DNA from: Bacteroidota bacterium
GTDB lineage: Bacteria > Bacteroidota > Bacteroidia > UKL13-3
Direction: 5' to 3'
Assembly (NCBI GenBank): GCA_947460565.1
Contig: CANHJJ010000011.1
Coordinates: 1 to 18,635, forward strand
DNA: 18,635 nt
Shown here piece by piece: positions 1 to 5,950 of the stretch. Numbering within the stretch: the first letter of the stretch is position 1; each line of letters opens with the position of its first letter. The notes under the pieces are model-generated. The model was not told where the DNA came from. It saw only the letters and a program-made list of their open reading frames with translations, and made no database searches. Both the position numbers and the translations under genes were made by a program.

Positions 1-16
1 TTAAAATTATTTAAAC

Positions 17-892
17 ATGCAATTACAACAAGCCTCTAAAAAAAGAGCAAAAATTAAAATGGCACTTCAAGGACCAAGTGGAAGTGGAAAAACATATTCT
101 GCCCTATTAACAGCCTATGGTCTTACCAATGACTGGTCATCTATTGCAGTGATAGACACAGAAAATCACAGTGCTAATTTGTATTCTCATATGGGTAAGT
201 ATAATGTACTTAACATAGGTGCACCGTTTACACCTGAAAAGTTTATTCAAGCAATTAAATTATGTGAATCTGCTGGAATGAAAACAATCATCATTGACAG
301 CATCACGCATGAGTGGGAATCCATATTGGATATTCATGCAAATATGGCTGGCAACAGTTTTACAAATTGGTCAAAATTGACACCTCTTCACAATAATTTT
401 GTGCAAACTATTTTACAATCTCCACTGCATATTATTGCCACCATTCGTACAAAGCAAGATTATGTTCTTCAAGAAAAAAATGGAAAACAAGTTCCTGAGA
501 AAGTAGGATTAAAAGCAATTTCAAGAGAAGGTATTGATTATGAATTCACAATAGTATTGGATATTGACATCAAACATCATGCAACTGCCAGTAAAGACAG
601 GACACAGTTGTTTATTGACAAACCTGAATTTACCATTACATCTGATACAGGAAAAAAAATATTACAGTGGTGTAATCAAACAGATGAAGTAGAAATAAAA
701 GAAGAAGAAAATATACAAATACTGATACAAGAATGTAGCAATATTAAAGACCTTATTAATTTGTATGGAAGCAGTTCTCAAAATGTACAAACTTCTTATA
801 AAGAACTTTTTGCTTTAAGAAGGGACCAATTACAATCTATTACTAACATAAACCCAGCACAACAAAATGGAACTTATATTACAACCCGTTAA
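17..892 (+). CDS. Phage-type P-loop ATPase (AAA_24 / Sak4-like)
   Basis: A 291-residue protein with a clear Walker A motif GPSGSGKT at residues 19-26 and a Walker B-like strand IIID at 91-94, followed by a Ser/Thr-rich turn. This layout (short N-terminus, early P-loop, 'S-x-x-E-W' after Walker B, beta-rich C-terminus) is typical of phage and mobile-element nucleotide-binding proteins of the AAA_24 or Sak4 RecA-like group, which help single-strand annealing or recombination. That role is family knowledge, not shown here. The last ~70 residues are Glu/Gln-rich and not recognised. Its end overlaps the next gene by 26 bp, so the two are probably translated together. The window begins 16 bp upstream, so its promoter is not visible. 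The broad class is secure; the exact recombination role is not. Confidence 0.8.
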   Translation: MQLQQASKKRAKIKMALQGPSGSGKTYSALLTAYGLTNDWSSIAVIDTENHSANLYSHMGKYNVLNIGAPFTPEKFIQAIKLCESAGMKTIIIDSITHEWESILDIHANMAGNSFTNWSKLTPLHNNFVQTILQSPLHIIATIRTKQDYVLQEKNGKQVPEKVGLKAISREGIDYEFTIVLDIDIKHHATASKDRTQLFIDKPEFTITSDTGKKILQWCNQTDEVEIKEEENIQILIQECSNIKDLINLYGSSSQNVQTSYKELFALRRDQLQSITNINPAQQNGTYITTR

Positions 893-1847
893 TCAGGGAA
901 TACCTGTTATTGAAGAAAATATTTTATCCACATCTACTCCTTTTATAGAAGCTAATACAGTTGAAACAACCCTTTTTGATATCAGGAATAAACACATCAT
1001 TCCAGTATACACAAAAGATAATGAACGGTTGATTTCTATGGCAGAATTTATAGAAGTATATACAGATGTCTTAAAAGATATTTTTACAGATGAAATTATT
1101 TTACCACCTGCTATCAGAGTATCCCATCCTATTAAAGGAAGACTTCCTGATGCAAAAGATAAATCAGCAGACCAACTTTTAGAACATGAAAAAACCCTTT
1201 ATTATGAACGCGGTGCATTTATTATAGAAATACCTTCTGTAAAAACAGTTATAGATGGAAATGTTCTTACCTTGACTGCAGGCGGTGTAAAATCTTATCA
1301 TTTGGACAAACTGCAATCTAAAAAAGGAAGTGATGAATATTTCAGTTTCTTCATAGGATTCCAAAATAAAGTGTGCACGAATTTATGCATATGGACAGAT
1401 GGATACAGTAAAAAAGTAGGTGTAAAAAACAAAGATGAATTAAGACTACACATGTATCAGTTATTAGAAAGTTACAATCATTCGCTTCATCTTCATCATT
1501 TAAAAAAGTTAGAAGAATTGTATTTAACAGAACATCAGTTTGCACAATTAATTGGTAGATGCAGAATGTATCCAAACTTACCAAATTCACTTAAAGTTGA
1601 TATTCCTATGCTTCTTATGGGTGATAGTCAAATCAATCAAATTGTAAAAGATTATTACAAAGATGAATCCTTTTGCAAAGATGAATATGGTAATATTAAT
1701 TTATGGAAATTGTATAATTTATTCACAGGTAGTAACAAAAGCAGTTATATTGATGCTTATGCTGATCGTGCTGTGAATGTATATCATTTTGTAGAAAACA
1801 TTCGGTGGGCATTAGAAGGTCATGCACAAAATTGGTTTATTAATTAA
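867..1847 (+). CDS. DUF3871 family protein
   Basis: A 326-residue protein that I recognise as DUF3871 from recurring family segments: PFIEANT near residue 25, IRVSHPIKGRLPDA near 83, YYERGAFIIEIP near 112, the TEHQFAQLIGR segment near 220, LTGSNKSSYID near 287, and a C-terminal WFIN. The length is near full for the family. Function is unknown; members occur in Bacteroidota conjugative or integrative elements, often beside a P-loop ATPase as here. The ATG lies inside the end of the ATPase gene (26-bp overlap), suggesting translational coupling. No transmembrane segment or enzyme motif is visible. Two reverse-strand frames inside it are shadows. Confidence 0.85.
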   Translation: MELILQPVNQGIPVIEENILSTSTPFIEANTVETTLFDIRNKHIIPVYTKDNERLISMAEFIEVYTDVLKDIFTDEIILPPAIRVSHPIKGRLPDAKDKSADQLLEHEKTLYYERGAFIIEIPSVKTVIDGNVLTLTAGGVKSYHLDKLQSKKGSDEYFSFFIGFQNKVCTNLCIWTDGYSKKVGVKNKDELRLHMYQLLESYNHSLHLHHLKKLEELYLTEHQFAQLIGRCRMYPNLPNSLKVDIPMLLMGDSQINQIVKDYYKDESFCKDEYGNINLWKLYNLFTGSNKSSYIDAYADRAVNVYHFVENIRWALEGHAQNWFIN

Positions 1848-1861
1848 ATTCCAATATTGAC

Positions 1862-2089
1862 ATGAAACATAATATCCATTATTGCAGTTACAACAGTATA
1901 CTGGTCCTAAATCCAAACGGCAAGTTGAGGCAGGTATTCACACCATTTAAAGTGAAAACAGTATATGATAATAATGTACAAATATATATAGTGGATGAAG
2001 TGATGAGTACTGAAGATGATAAGCTTATTTATATAATTTGTGATAAAGCATATTACCATCATCATTTTATACTAGATATTCACTTTTAA
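1862..2089 (+). CDS. Small hypothetical protein
   Basis: A 75-residue protein beginning 14 bp after the DUF3871 stop, so probably the last gene of this small operon. It has an N-terminal section with Tyr, Cys and Asn (MKHNIHYCSYNS), a basic middle and a His cluster near the C-terminus (YYHHHFILDIHF). The predicted character is mostly beta strand. I do not recognise a family. Position and spacing support a real gene, but nothing in the sequence gives a function. Confidence 0.5.
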   Translation: MKHNIHYCSYNSILVLNPNGKLRQVFTPFKVKTVYDNNVQIYIVDEVMSTEDDKLIYIICDKAYYHHHFILDIHF

Positions 2090-2117
2090 ACCTATAGGAG
2101 TTATGCTAAATTTTTTT

Positions 2118-2135
2118 GACAGGATATATTCTGTC
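2118..2135. promoter_or_regulatory. 18-bp near-palindrome, possible protein-binding site or hairpin
   Basis: GACAGGATATATTCTGTC reads almost the same on both strands: eight of nine pairs match and the ninth is G-T. It sits 28 bp after the stop of the small gene ending at 2089, after a T-run (2111-2117). No T-run follows it on the plus strand, so it is not a standard terminator there. On the minus strand the hairpin would be followed by seven T's, so it could end minus-strand transcripts coming from the repressor gene. An operator role is equally possible. Confidence 0.4.
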
Positions 2136-2188
2136 TTCTTTGAGTAGGTTTTCTCTCCTTAATTAAAAACCACTGAAAAGAATAGCTG

Positions 2189-2392
2189 GTGTACACAGCC
2201 TACAACTCTGTAGCAGATACCAATTCTGCTGTTTTGTTAGAGTTGAAGCAGTTTCTTTACCATTTTCTTCCTGTGATAAGTAAAGTGGATTATTTAAAAA
2301 ATGAAAGCTTAAATTATATATCAAAACAATGCTTAAAAATTGACTTTAATTCACTAAGATACTCTACTATTTATACAGTGAAATTCTTGTAA
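2189..2392 (+). CDS. Doubtful small open frame (67 aa, GTG start)
   Basis: An open frame of 67 residues with a GTG start and no ATG alternative near its beginning. Residues 10-45 have a plausible alternation of hydrophobic and charged positions, but there is no recognised domain. Two small perfect stem-loops lie within its first 45 bases (CTACA/TGTAG at 2200-2213 and AGCAGA/TCTGCT at 2212-2230), which suggests the DNA may serve another purpose. It occupies most of the space between the left operon and the reverse-strand repressor. I keep it only because the region is otherwise empty; it may well be non-coding. Confidence 0.2.
   Translation: MYTAYNSVADTNSAVLLELKQFLYHFLPVISKVDYLKNESLNYISKQCLKIDFNSLRYSTIYTVKFL
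2212..2230. repeat. Short stem-loop, 6-bp perfect stem
   Basis: AGCAGA pairs with TCTGCT across a 7-base loop, followed by GTTTTGTT. It shares bases with a second hairpin, CTACA(ACTC)TGTAG at 2200-2213, so the two cannot both form fully. Two competing stems suggest either RNA regulation or chance in a low-complexity stretch. Confidence 0.25.
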
Positions 2393-2396
2393 ACAA

Positions 2397-2439
2397 ACAC
2401 TTTTGTACAAAGTAAATAGATAACTGTATGTAAAAGTGT
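2397..2439. terminator. Weak possible terminator between convergent genes
   Basis: ACACTTTT (2397-2404) is complementary to AAAAGTGT (2432-2439), with a 27-base spacer, just beyond the 3' end of the reverse-strand repressor (ends 2448). A GT dinucleotide run follows at about 2436-2447. The loop is long and the stem AT-rich, so this is a poor terminator on sequence alone. The position between converging frames is the main support. Confidence 0.25.
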
Positions 2440-2447
2440 GTGTGTGT

Positions 2448-2864
2448 TTATTTGAAATGACGTTTTAATTTAATAGGTTGTTTATTTTCAAAAGATGATT
2501 TTGGGTCTGACTCAGGATTACTCCTCTTTATCTGATCTATTTCCTGTTCTAACTTATTGATGTACTTTCTTTGTGTCATAATTAACTCATCTTTAGTGTG
2601 ATTTGTAGTATAACTAGTATTTGACTCATTTAGCAAACCTAATGATTCGTTATTACCTTCTTGTTTAAGCATTTCACCTTCTCCAGTTATCAGCCACTCT
2701 ATATTTATTTCTATATAAAATGAGATTATACTCAATATTTTATCAGCACCCAGCTCCTTTACTTTGTCTAAATAGCCATTTGATAGTCCAGTATTTTTAT
2801 AAAATACACTTTTCTTTATTCCTTTAAACTCAATAAATTCAATAATTCTGTCAATAGATGTCAT
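2448..2864 (-). CDS. HTH (XRE-like) repressor of the element
   Basis: A 138-residue protein using the ATG at 2862-2864. The frame stays open to 3008, but that extension would read through the divergent gene at 2953 and gives a hydrophobic leader that does not fit, so I chose the internal ATG. Residues 1-70 form a helix-turn-helix of the Bacteroidota XRE type: MTSIDRIIEFIEFKGIKKSV, then FYKNTGLSNGYLDK, then ending IEWLITGEGEML. The C-terminus has a predicted coiled coil (KYINKLEQEIDQIKRS) that could hold a dimer. Divergence from a small HTH gene, with repeated boxes between them, is the classic lysogeny-switch layout; it likely represses its neighbour and perhaps itself. The role is inferred. 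Confidence 0.8.
   Translation of the reverse strand: MTSIDRIIEFIEFKGIKKSVFYKNTGLSNGYLDKVKELGADKILSIISFYIEINIEWLITGEGEMLKQEGNNESLGLLNESNTSYTTNHTKDELIMTQRKYINKLEQEIDQIKRSNPESDPKSSFENKQPIKLKRHFK
2724..2733 (+). promoter_or_regulatory. Operator-like box GATTATACTC, copy 1
   Basis: GATTATACTC inside the repressor coding region. It is extended here to TGAG-ATTATA-CTCA, an inverted pair of 4-bp arms. The same ten bases recur at 2873 and 2903 in the intergenic region. Being within a gene, this copy may be chance or an auxiliary operator. Confidence 0.35.
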
Positions 2865-2872
2865 ATTTTTTA

Positions 2873-2882
2873 GATTATACTC
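2873..2882 (+). promoter_or_regulatory. Operator-like box GATTATACTC, copy 2
   Basis: Exact copy of the ten bases at 2724 and 2903. It lies 9 bp upstream of the repressor start on the minus strand, where a bound protein would block repressor expression. The core GAnTATAnTC is nearly palindromic, as expected for a dimeric HTH protein. Confidence 0.5.
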
Positions 2883-2890
2883 AAAATAAA

Positions 2891-2923
2891 TTTGGTAAAT
2901 TTGATTATACTCTATTATATTTG
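2891..2923 (+). promoter_or_regulatory. Bacteroidota-type promoter for the Cro-like gene
   Basis: TTTG at 2891-2894 and TATATTTG at 2916-2923 match the Bacteroidota primary sigma factor elements (TTTG near -33 and TAnnTTTG near -7), separated by 21 bp, within the normal range. The start codon at 2953 lies 29 bp downstream, leaving a short leader. An operator-like box (2903-2912) sits between the two elements, so binding there should repress the promoter. Confidence 0.6.
2903..2912 (+). promoter_or_regulatory. Operator-like box GATTATACTC, copy 3
   Basis: Third exact copy, starting exactly 30 bp after copy 2, which is about three helical turns, so both boxes face the same side of the DNA. It lies between the -33 and -7 elements of the plus-strand promoter. 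Confidence 0.5.
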
Positions 2924-2952
2924 ATTTTTGAAACAACGCAACTAATAGATTA

Positions 2953-3150
2953 ATGAGTAAAGATACAAATAAGAAAAGATATGATGCTAAAAAAGCACTG
3001 GCTATCAAAAATGTAGCTGCTGAATTCGGTGTTACAGATTCTTATGTAAGAATTGCTTTAAATGCTGGATCAATGAAAAGTGAAAATGCAACAGCTATCT
3101 GTAAAAGATACAATGAGTTAAAAACTAAATTGGATCACATTTTAAACTAA
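2953..3150 (+). CDS. Small HTH protein, Cro-like
   Basis: A 65-residue, basic, probably all-helical protein. Residues 17-40 (AIKNVAAEFGVTDSYVRIAL) read as a helix-turn-helix: 'VAAEFGVTDSYVRIAL' has the small residue, Gly turn and recognition-helix pattern. The C-terminus (NATAICKRYNELKTKLDHIL) is a helix. It lies divergent from the repressor with 88 bp between start codons and has its own good promoter, so it may act as the Cro-like partner or excision activator. The function is inferred from size, fold and position; I do not recognise a named family. Confidence 0.65.
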   Translation: MSKDTNKKRYDAKKALAIKNVAAEFGVTDSYVRIALNAGSMKSENATAICKRYNELKTKLDHILN

Positions 3151-3303
3151 ATATGCCTGACAATATATTATGACTATTAGAATAATAAACTTGATTTAAA
3201 ATCTGTTATATAAATGAAAACTTTTTTACTCTTTTTTAAAAAATATTCAATTGTAGCATATCTGACATTGTGCAGAAAAAATATTGTATTTAATTTTTGT
3301 CGA

Positions 3304-3492
3304 ATGAAAAAAATATTAATCATCTTATTTTGTGGAGGTATAGTTTTTATGTCCTCTTGTAAGAAAAATGACACATCGACATCTTGTTCTTCAGGCTGTC
3401 AATCAGTACAATGTTCATCTAATACACAACAAGGCAATAGGTGTCAGAATATGACCACTAATTGTTGTGGCAAATGTTATTTACATAAATAA
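3304..3492 (+). CDS. Small Cys-rich lipoprotein
   Basis: A 62-residue protein. The frame is open from 3214, but the ATG at 3304 gives a proper lipoprotein signal: two Lys, a hydrophobic stretch (ILIILFCGGIVF) and lipobox MSSC with the lipidated Cys at residue 19, followed by KKND. The mature part is only about 44 residues with eight Cys including the lipidated one (19, 28, 32, 37, 47, 54, 55, 58) and many Ser, Thr, Asn and Gln. Such density suggests metal binding or disulfides on an envelope-exposed peptide. Next to a Ter operon, a metal-related role is attractive but is only inference. The 153 bp upstream is very AT-rich with no clear promoter. Confidence 0.6.
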   Translation: MKKILIILFCGGIVFMSSCKKNDTSTSCSSGCQSVQCSSNTQQGNRCQNMTTNCCGKCYLHK

Positions 3493-3501
3493 AACAGAAA
3501 A

Positions 3502-3921
3502 ATGAATACTAACATAACAATCACAAGAGATATTGATATTAATTTTTCAATCGATCAGATCAAAGTAAGCATTGAAAGAGTTATCAAACTTGGAGTTTAT
3601 ACCAAACAAAGTCATAATGATGTTTTTAACACCTTAAGAATAAGTAAGTTAGACGGACTAGAAATGGTTTTTATGAATATTACTCTCAAAAAATTAGAAG
3701 ACAATAGTACTAATATCAAAGTTGATGTAGTTGAAAGATTAAGAAATGCTGGACATGAAATAATAGTGAACAGGGTGATTGATAATTTTCTAGATAGATT
3801 AGGCAAATCTTTGACTGGAGTTAATGATGAAGAAATTAAAAAAGCATCTAATAGTGGTTGTTTTAATACAATTGTGTTTTTTGCTGGAATAGGTTCTTTG
3901 ATTACTTATCTTTTATCCTAA
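3502..3921 (+). CDS. Hypothetical protein with C-terminal membrane anchor
   Basis: A 139-residue protein starting 9 bp after the lipoprotein stop, so probably co-transcribed with it. Residues 1-95 show alternating beta strands (NITITRDIDINF, GLEMVFMNITLKKL, TNIKVDVVERL) followed by a long amphipathic helix (VNRVIDNFLDRLGKSL). This could be a lipid-binding SRPBCC-like fold, but that is a guess from pattern only. The C-terminus (NTIVFFAGIGSLITYLL) is one transmembrane helix ending almost at the last residue, a tail-anchor layout with the soluble domain likely in the cytoplasm. Not recognised as a known family. Confidence 0.6.
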   Translation: MNTNITITRDIDINFSIDQIKVSIERVIKLGVYTKQSHNDVFNTLRISKLDGLEMVFMNITLKKLEDNSTNIKVDVVERLRNAGHEIIVNRVIDNFLDRLGKSLTGVNDEEIKKASNSGCFNTIVFFAGIGSLITYLLS

Positions 3922-4039
3922 AAGTAGATTAATTTCTAAAATCAATATTATACATACTTTTTTGTTTACGATATATTGACTCAAACACGACCGAATAAAA
4001 CTCGATAAAAATTAATAATAAAAAAAATAAAAAAAAAAC
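3922..4039. other. Leader region of the Ter operon
   Basis: 118 bp, very AT-rich, ending in an A-tract that runs up to the terD start. A TTTG occurs at 3961-3964 but I find no matching TAnnTTTG at the right distance, and TTGACT at 3976-3981 lacks a good partner. A promoter is expected here, since the gene spacing changes from the preceding pair to the Ter genes, but I cannot place it. Confidence 0.3.
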
Positions 4040-4597
4040 ATGGGAATCAATTTAATAAAAGGAGGAAATACCTCAATGGGATATCTACAAAAATTTGTAG
4101 TAGGTATGGGCTGGGACACTAACGCAAGTGATTCTGGTGTAGATTTTGACTTAGATGCATCTGCATTTATGTTAAATGCTAATGGGAAAGTAGTAAGTGA
4201 AAAACACTTTATTTATTTCAACAATTTGAAAAGTCCAGAAGGTTGTGTGGAACACACAGGAGATAATTTAACTGGCGCTGGGGATGGGGATGATGAGTCT
4301 ATTAGAGTAGATTTATCAAAGCTCCCAAATGGATGTGAATCAATAACGTTTGTTGTTACTATTCATGAAGCAGATGCAAGAAGACAAAACTTTGGCCAAG
4401 TTCGTAATGCATTTGTTAGAGTTTATGACCCAAGTACAAATGAAGAGATACTTAAATATGATTTGGGTGAAGACTATTCTATTGAAACAGCTGTTGAATT
4501 TGGTAGCTTGTACTTAAAAGATGGCCAATGGAAGTTTAAGGCTATTGGAACTGGTTTTGCTGGTGGACTTCAAAAATTTGTTGATAAATTCATTTAA
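4040..4597 (+). CDS. terD: TerD-family protein (canonical TerD/TerE type)
   Basis: A 185-residue protein close to the usual TerD/TerE length. It shows the family landmarks in order: INLIKGGN at 3-10, VGMGWD at 21-26, DFDLDAS at 35-41, the acidic loop GDNLTGAGDGDDE at 74-86, NFGQVRNAFVRV in the middle, and AVEFGSLYL plus KFKAIGTGFAGGL at the C-terminus. The two Asp-rich loops are the calcium-binding sites known from TerD structures and appear fully preserved. TerD proteins are cytoplasmic beta-sandwich proteins thought to assemble with TerB and TerC under the membrane during metal, oxidative or phage stress. It is the first gene of the long operon, 18 bp before the next TerD paralogue. Confidence 0.93.
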   Translation: MGINLIKGGNTSMGYLQKFVVGMGWDTNASDSGVDFDLDASAFMLNANGKVVSEKHFIYFNNLKSPEGCVEHTGDNLTGAGDGDDESIRVDLSKLPNGCESITFVVTIHEADARRQNFGQVRNAFVRVYDPSTNEEILKYDLGEDYSIETAVEFGSLYLKDGQWKFKAIGTGFAGGLQKFVDKFI

Positions 4598-4615
4598 TAT
4601 CAAAAACAAAAATAT

Positions 4616-5173
4616 ATGTCTACAATAAATTTAATTAAAGGACAAAAAATTAGCCTCGAAAAACCAGGTGGTGGCTCCTTAACGAAAGTATTTATGGGTT
4701 TAGGTTGGGATCCTGCACCAGGTCAAGATGATATTGATTTAGATGCATCATGCATTTGTTTTGATAGTTCTAAAAAAGTAGTTGACACCATTTATTTCGG
4801 AAAATTAAATGGAGCTGGAGGATCAATTATTCATAGTGGTGATAATCTTACAGGAGATGGGGATGGTGATGACGAGGTGATTAATGTGGATCTATCAAGA
4901 GTACCTACTAATATTGAGTCACTTGTATTTACTATCAATTCGTTTCAAGGACAAACTTTTAACGAAGTTGCAAATTGTTTTGCACGATTGGTAGATGCTT
5001 CTACCAATAACGAACTTTGTATTTTTAAACTTGCTGAAAAAGGGGCTAATAATGCCGTAATTATGTGTAGGATTTACAGATATAATGGTCAATGGAAAAT
5101 TAGTGCTTTGGGTAATCCTGCCACGGGTAGAACAGCAAATGATCTTGTTAGTATAGTTCTCAATATGTTTTAA
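4616..5173 (+). CDS. TerD-family protein, TerZ/TerX-like
   Basis: A 185-residue TerD paralogue with both calcium-binding loops: DDIDLDAS at 38-45 and GDNLTGDGDGDDE at 75-87. Two features point to the TerZ/TerX subgroup rather than TerD/TerE: DTIYFGKLNG in place of the FIYFNNLKSP stretch, and NSFQGQTFNEVANCFARLVD at 108-127, close to the NSFRGQ segment of TerZ. The C-terminus ends GRTANDLVSIVLNMF. Likely a cytoplasmic partner of the other TerD proteins. A 141-bp gap with a hairpin follows, the largest break within this operon, so expression of the first two genes may be set apart from the rest. Confidence 0.9.
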   Translation: MSTINLIKGQKISLEKPGGGSLTKVFMGLGWDPAPGQDDIDLDASCICFDSSKKVVDTIYFGKLNGAGGSIIHSGDNLTGDGDGDDEVINVDLSRVPTNIESLVFTINSFQGQTFNEVANCFARLVDASTNNELCIFKLAEKGANNAVIMCRIYRYNGQWKISALGNPATGRTANDLVSIVLNMF

Positions 5174-5216
5174 CGTTAACTCAATCGACAAATAGATAAT
5201 TATTAAACATCAATAC

Positions 5217-5256
5217 AACTGAGGTAATCAATATAAATTGTAAAACCTTAGTTTTT
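5217..5256 (+). terminator. Hairpin plus T-run, possible internal attenuator
   Basis: AACTGAGGT (5217-5225) pairs with ACCTTAGTT (5245-5253) over nine positions, one being G-T, with a 19-base loop and a TTTTT run at 5252-5256. This resembles a weak rho-independent terminator between the second TerD gene and the DUF6150-like gene. Partial read-through would make the first two TerD proteins more abundant than the downstream signalling genes. The loop is long, so strength is uncertain. Confidence 0.4.
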
Positions 5257-5314
5257 AATTAGCAAAAACAGGAGTGCTGAAAACTGAATAGAGTAAGCAA
5301 CAAAAACAAATAAA

Positions 5315-5527
5315 ATGAGTAAAGCAAAAGTATTTATTGTATCATACGAATCGCAAGCAAAACACAAAGTTTTCTTTTGTGATTATGAATCACAACAAAA
5401 AAATCATCAAATAATTTGTCCTGGTGAATTAGTAAATTTTGAAAGTCAGGCAGACATAAAAGTATTTATTGTAAAATTTGAATCTCAGGCAACTATTAAA
5501 ATCATGCGAAAAAATTTCCCAAATTGA
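5315..5527 (+). CDS. DUF6150-like small repeat protein
   Basis: A 70-residue protein built of four imperfect repeats with the pattern [YF]-E-S-Q-A-x-x-K-V-F-[IF]: YESQAKHKVFF from 11, YESQQKNHQII from 24, FESQADIKVFI from 42 and FESQATIKIM from 55. An additional strand, AKVFIVS, precedes the first. This matches my memory of the Bacteroidota DUF6150 proteins (KVYxVxYxSxADxK repeats), which I believe Pfam now calls the 7(1) septoil knot domain; that naming should be verified. No enzymatic residues are seen. It is placed within the Ter operon, 36 bp before the PH-domain gene. Function unknown. Confidence 0.65.
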   Translation: MSKAKVFIVSYESQAKHKVFFCDYESQQKNHQIICPGELVNFESQADIKVFIVKFESQATIKIMRKNFPN

Positions 5528-5563
5528 TAATCATTACCATGCTAACAAAAATTAATAACTAAA

Positions 5564-5932
5564 ATGGCAAATTACGTAAAAAATAACCTTATTCAAGGTG
5601 AAATAATAGCGTATTCAACATCATACCATTGGATTATATTTCTCAGTGCAAAGTCATTATTAACTTTATTTTTATCTCCATGTATTGCTAAATATTCCGA
5701 TGAATTTACAATTACAAATAAAAGAGTGATAATTAAAACCGGTTTAATAGCTAGGCGAACTTTAGAATTGAATTTAACAAAAATTGAAAGTGTTAATATT
5801 GACCAAAACATTTGGGGAAGAATTTTAGGTTATGGAAGTATTCAAATTATTGGAACTGGTGGCACTAAAGAAACTTTTATTAATATTAAAAAGCCATTAG
5901 AATTTAGAAAAAAATTTCAGGAATTAAGTTAA
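5564..5932 (+). CDS. PH-domain (bPH2) membrane protein
   Basis: A 122-residue protein. Residues 46-118 match the bacterial PH-like bPH2 domain: EFTITNKRVIIKTGLIARRT, then LELNLTKIESVNIDQ, GRILGYGSIQIIGTGGT and PLEFRKKFQ. An N-terminal segment (WIIFLSAKSLLTLFL, 23-37) is the membrane part. Family members usually carry a two-helix hairpin before the PH domain; here there is room for only one helix, so the N-terminus seems shortened. A PH domain facing the cytoplasm next to TerD proteins would suit a scaffold at the membrane. Position between TerD genes, with spacing of 36 and 18 bp, makes it part of the operon. Confidence 0.8.
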   Translation: MANYVKNNLIQGEIIAYSTSYHWIIFLSAKSLLTLFLSPCIAKYSDEFTITNKRVIIKTGLIARRTLELNLTKIESVNIDQNIWGRILGYGSIQIIGTGGTKETFINIKKPLEFRKKFQELS

Positions 5933-5950
5933 ACTTTTAAAAATAATTTT

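Noticed and set aside
2103..2147. A 14-codon frame after AGGAG (MLNFFDRIYSVFFE)
   Set aside because: The AGGAG is only two bases from the ATG, the frame is tiny and it overlaps a palindrome; nothing supports translation.
2865..3008. N-terminal extension of the reverse-strand repressor (48 extra residues, hydrophobic)
   Set aside because: It would read through the start of the divergent HTH gene and the promoter/operator region, and the HTH domain begins properly at the ATG at 2864.
3214..3303. Upstream start (ATG at 3214) for the small lipoprotein
   Set aside because: It would bury the lipoprotein signal 30 residues inside; the ATG at 3304 puts the lipobox at the normal distance.
3961..4009. 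Promoter for the Ter operon (TTTG or TTGACT boxes)
   Set aside because: No TAnnTTTG or TATAAT-like partner stands at a suitable distance, so I cannot support a specific promoter.
4919..5191. 90-residue reverse-strand frame over the second TerD gene
   Set aside because: The opposite strand encodes conserved TerD motifs throughout, so this is a shadow.
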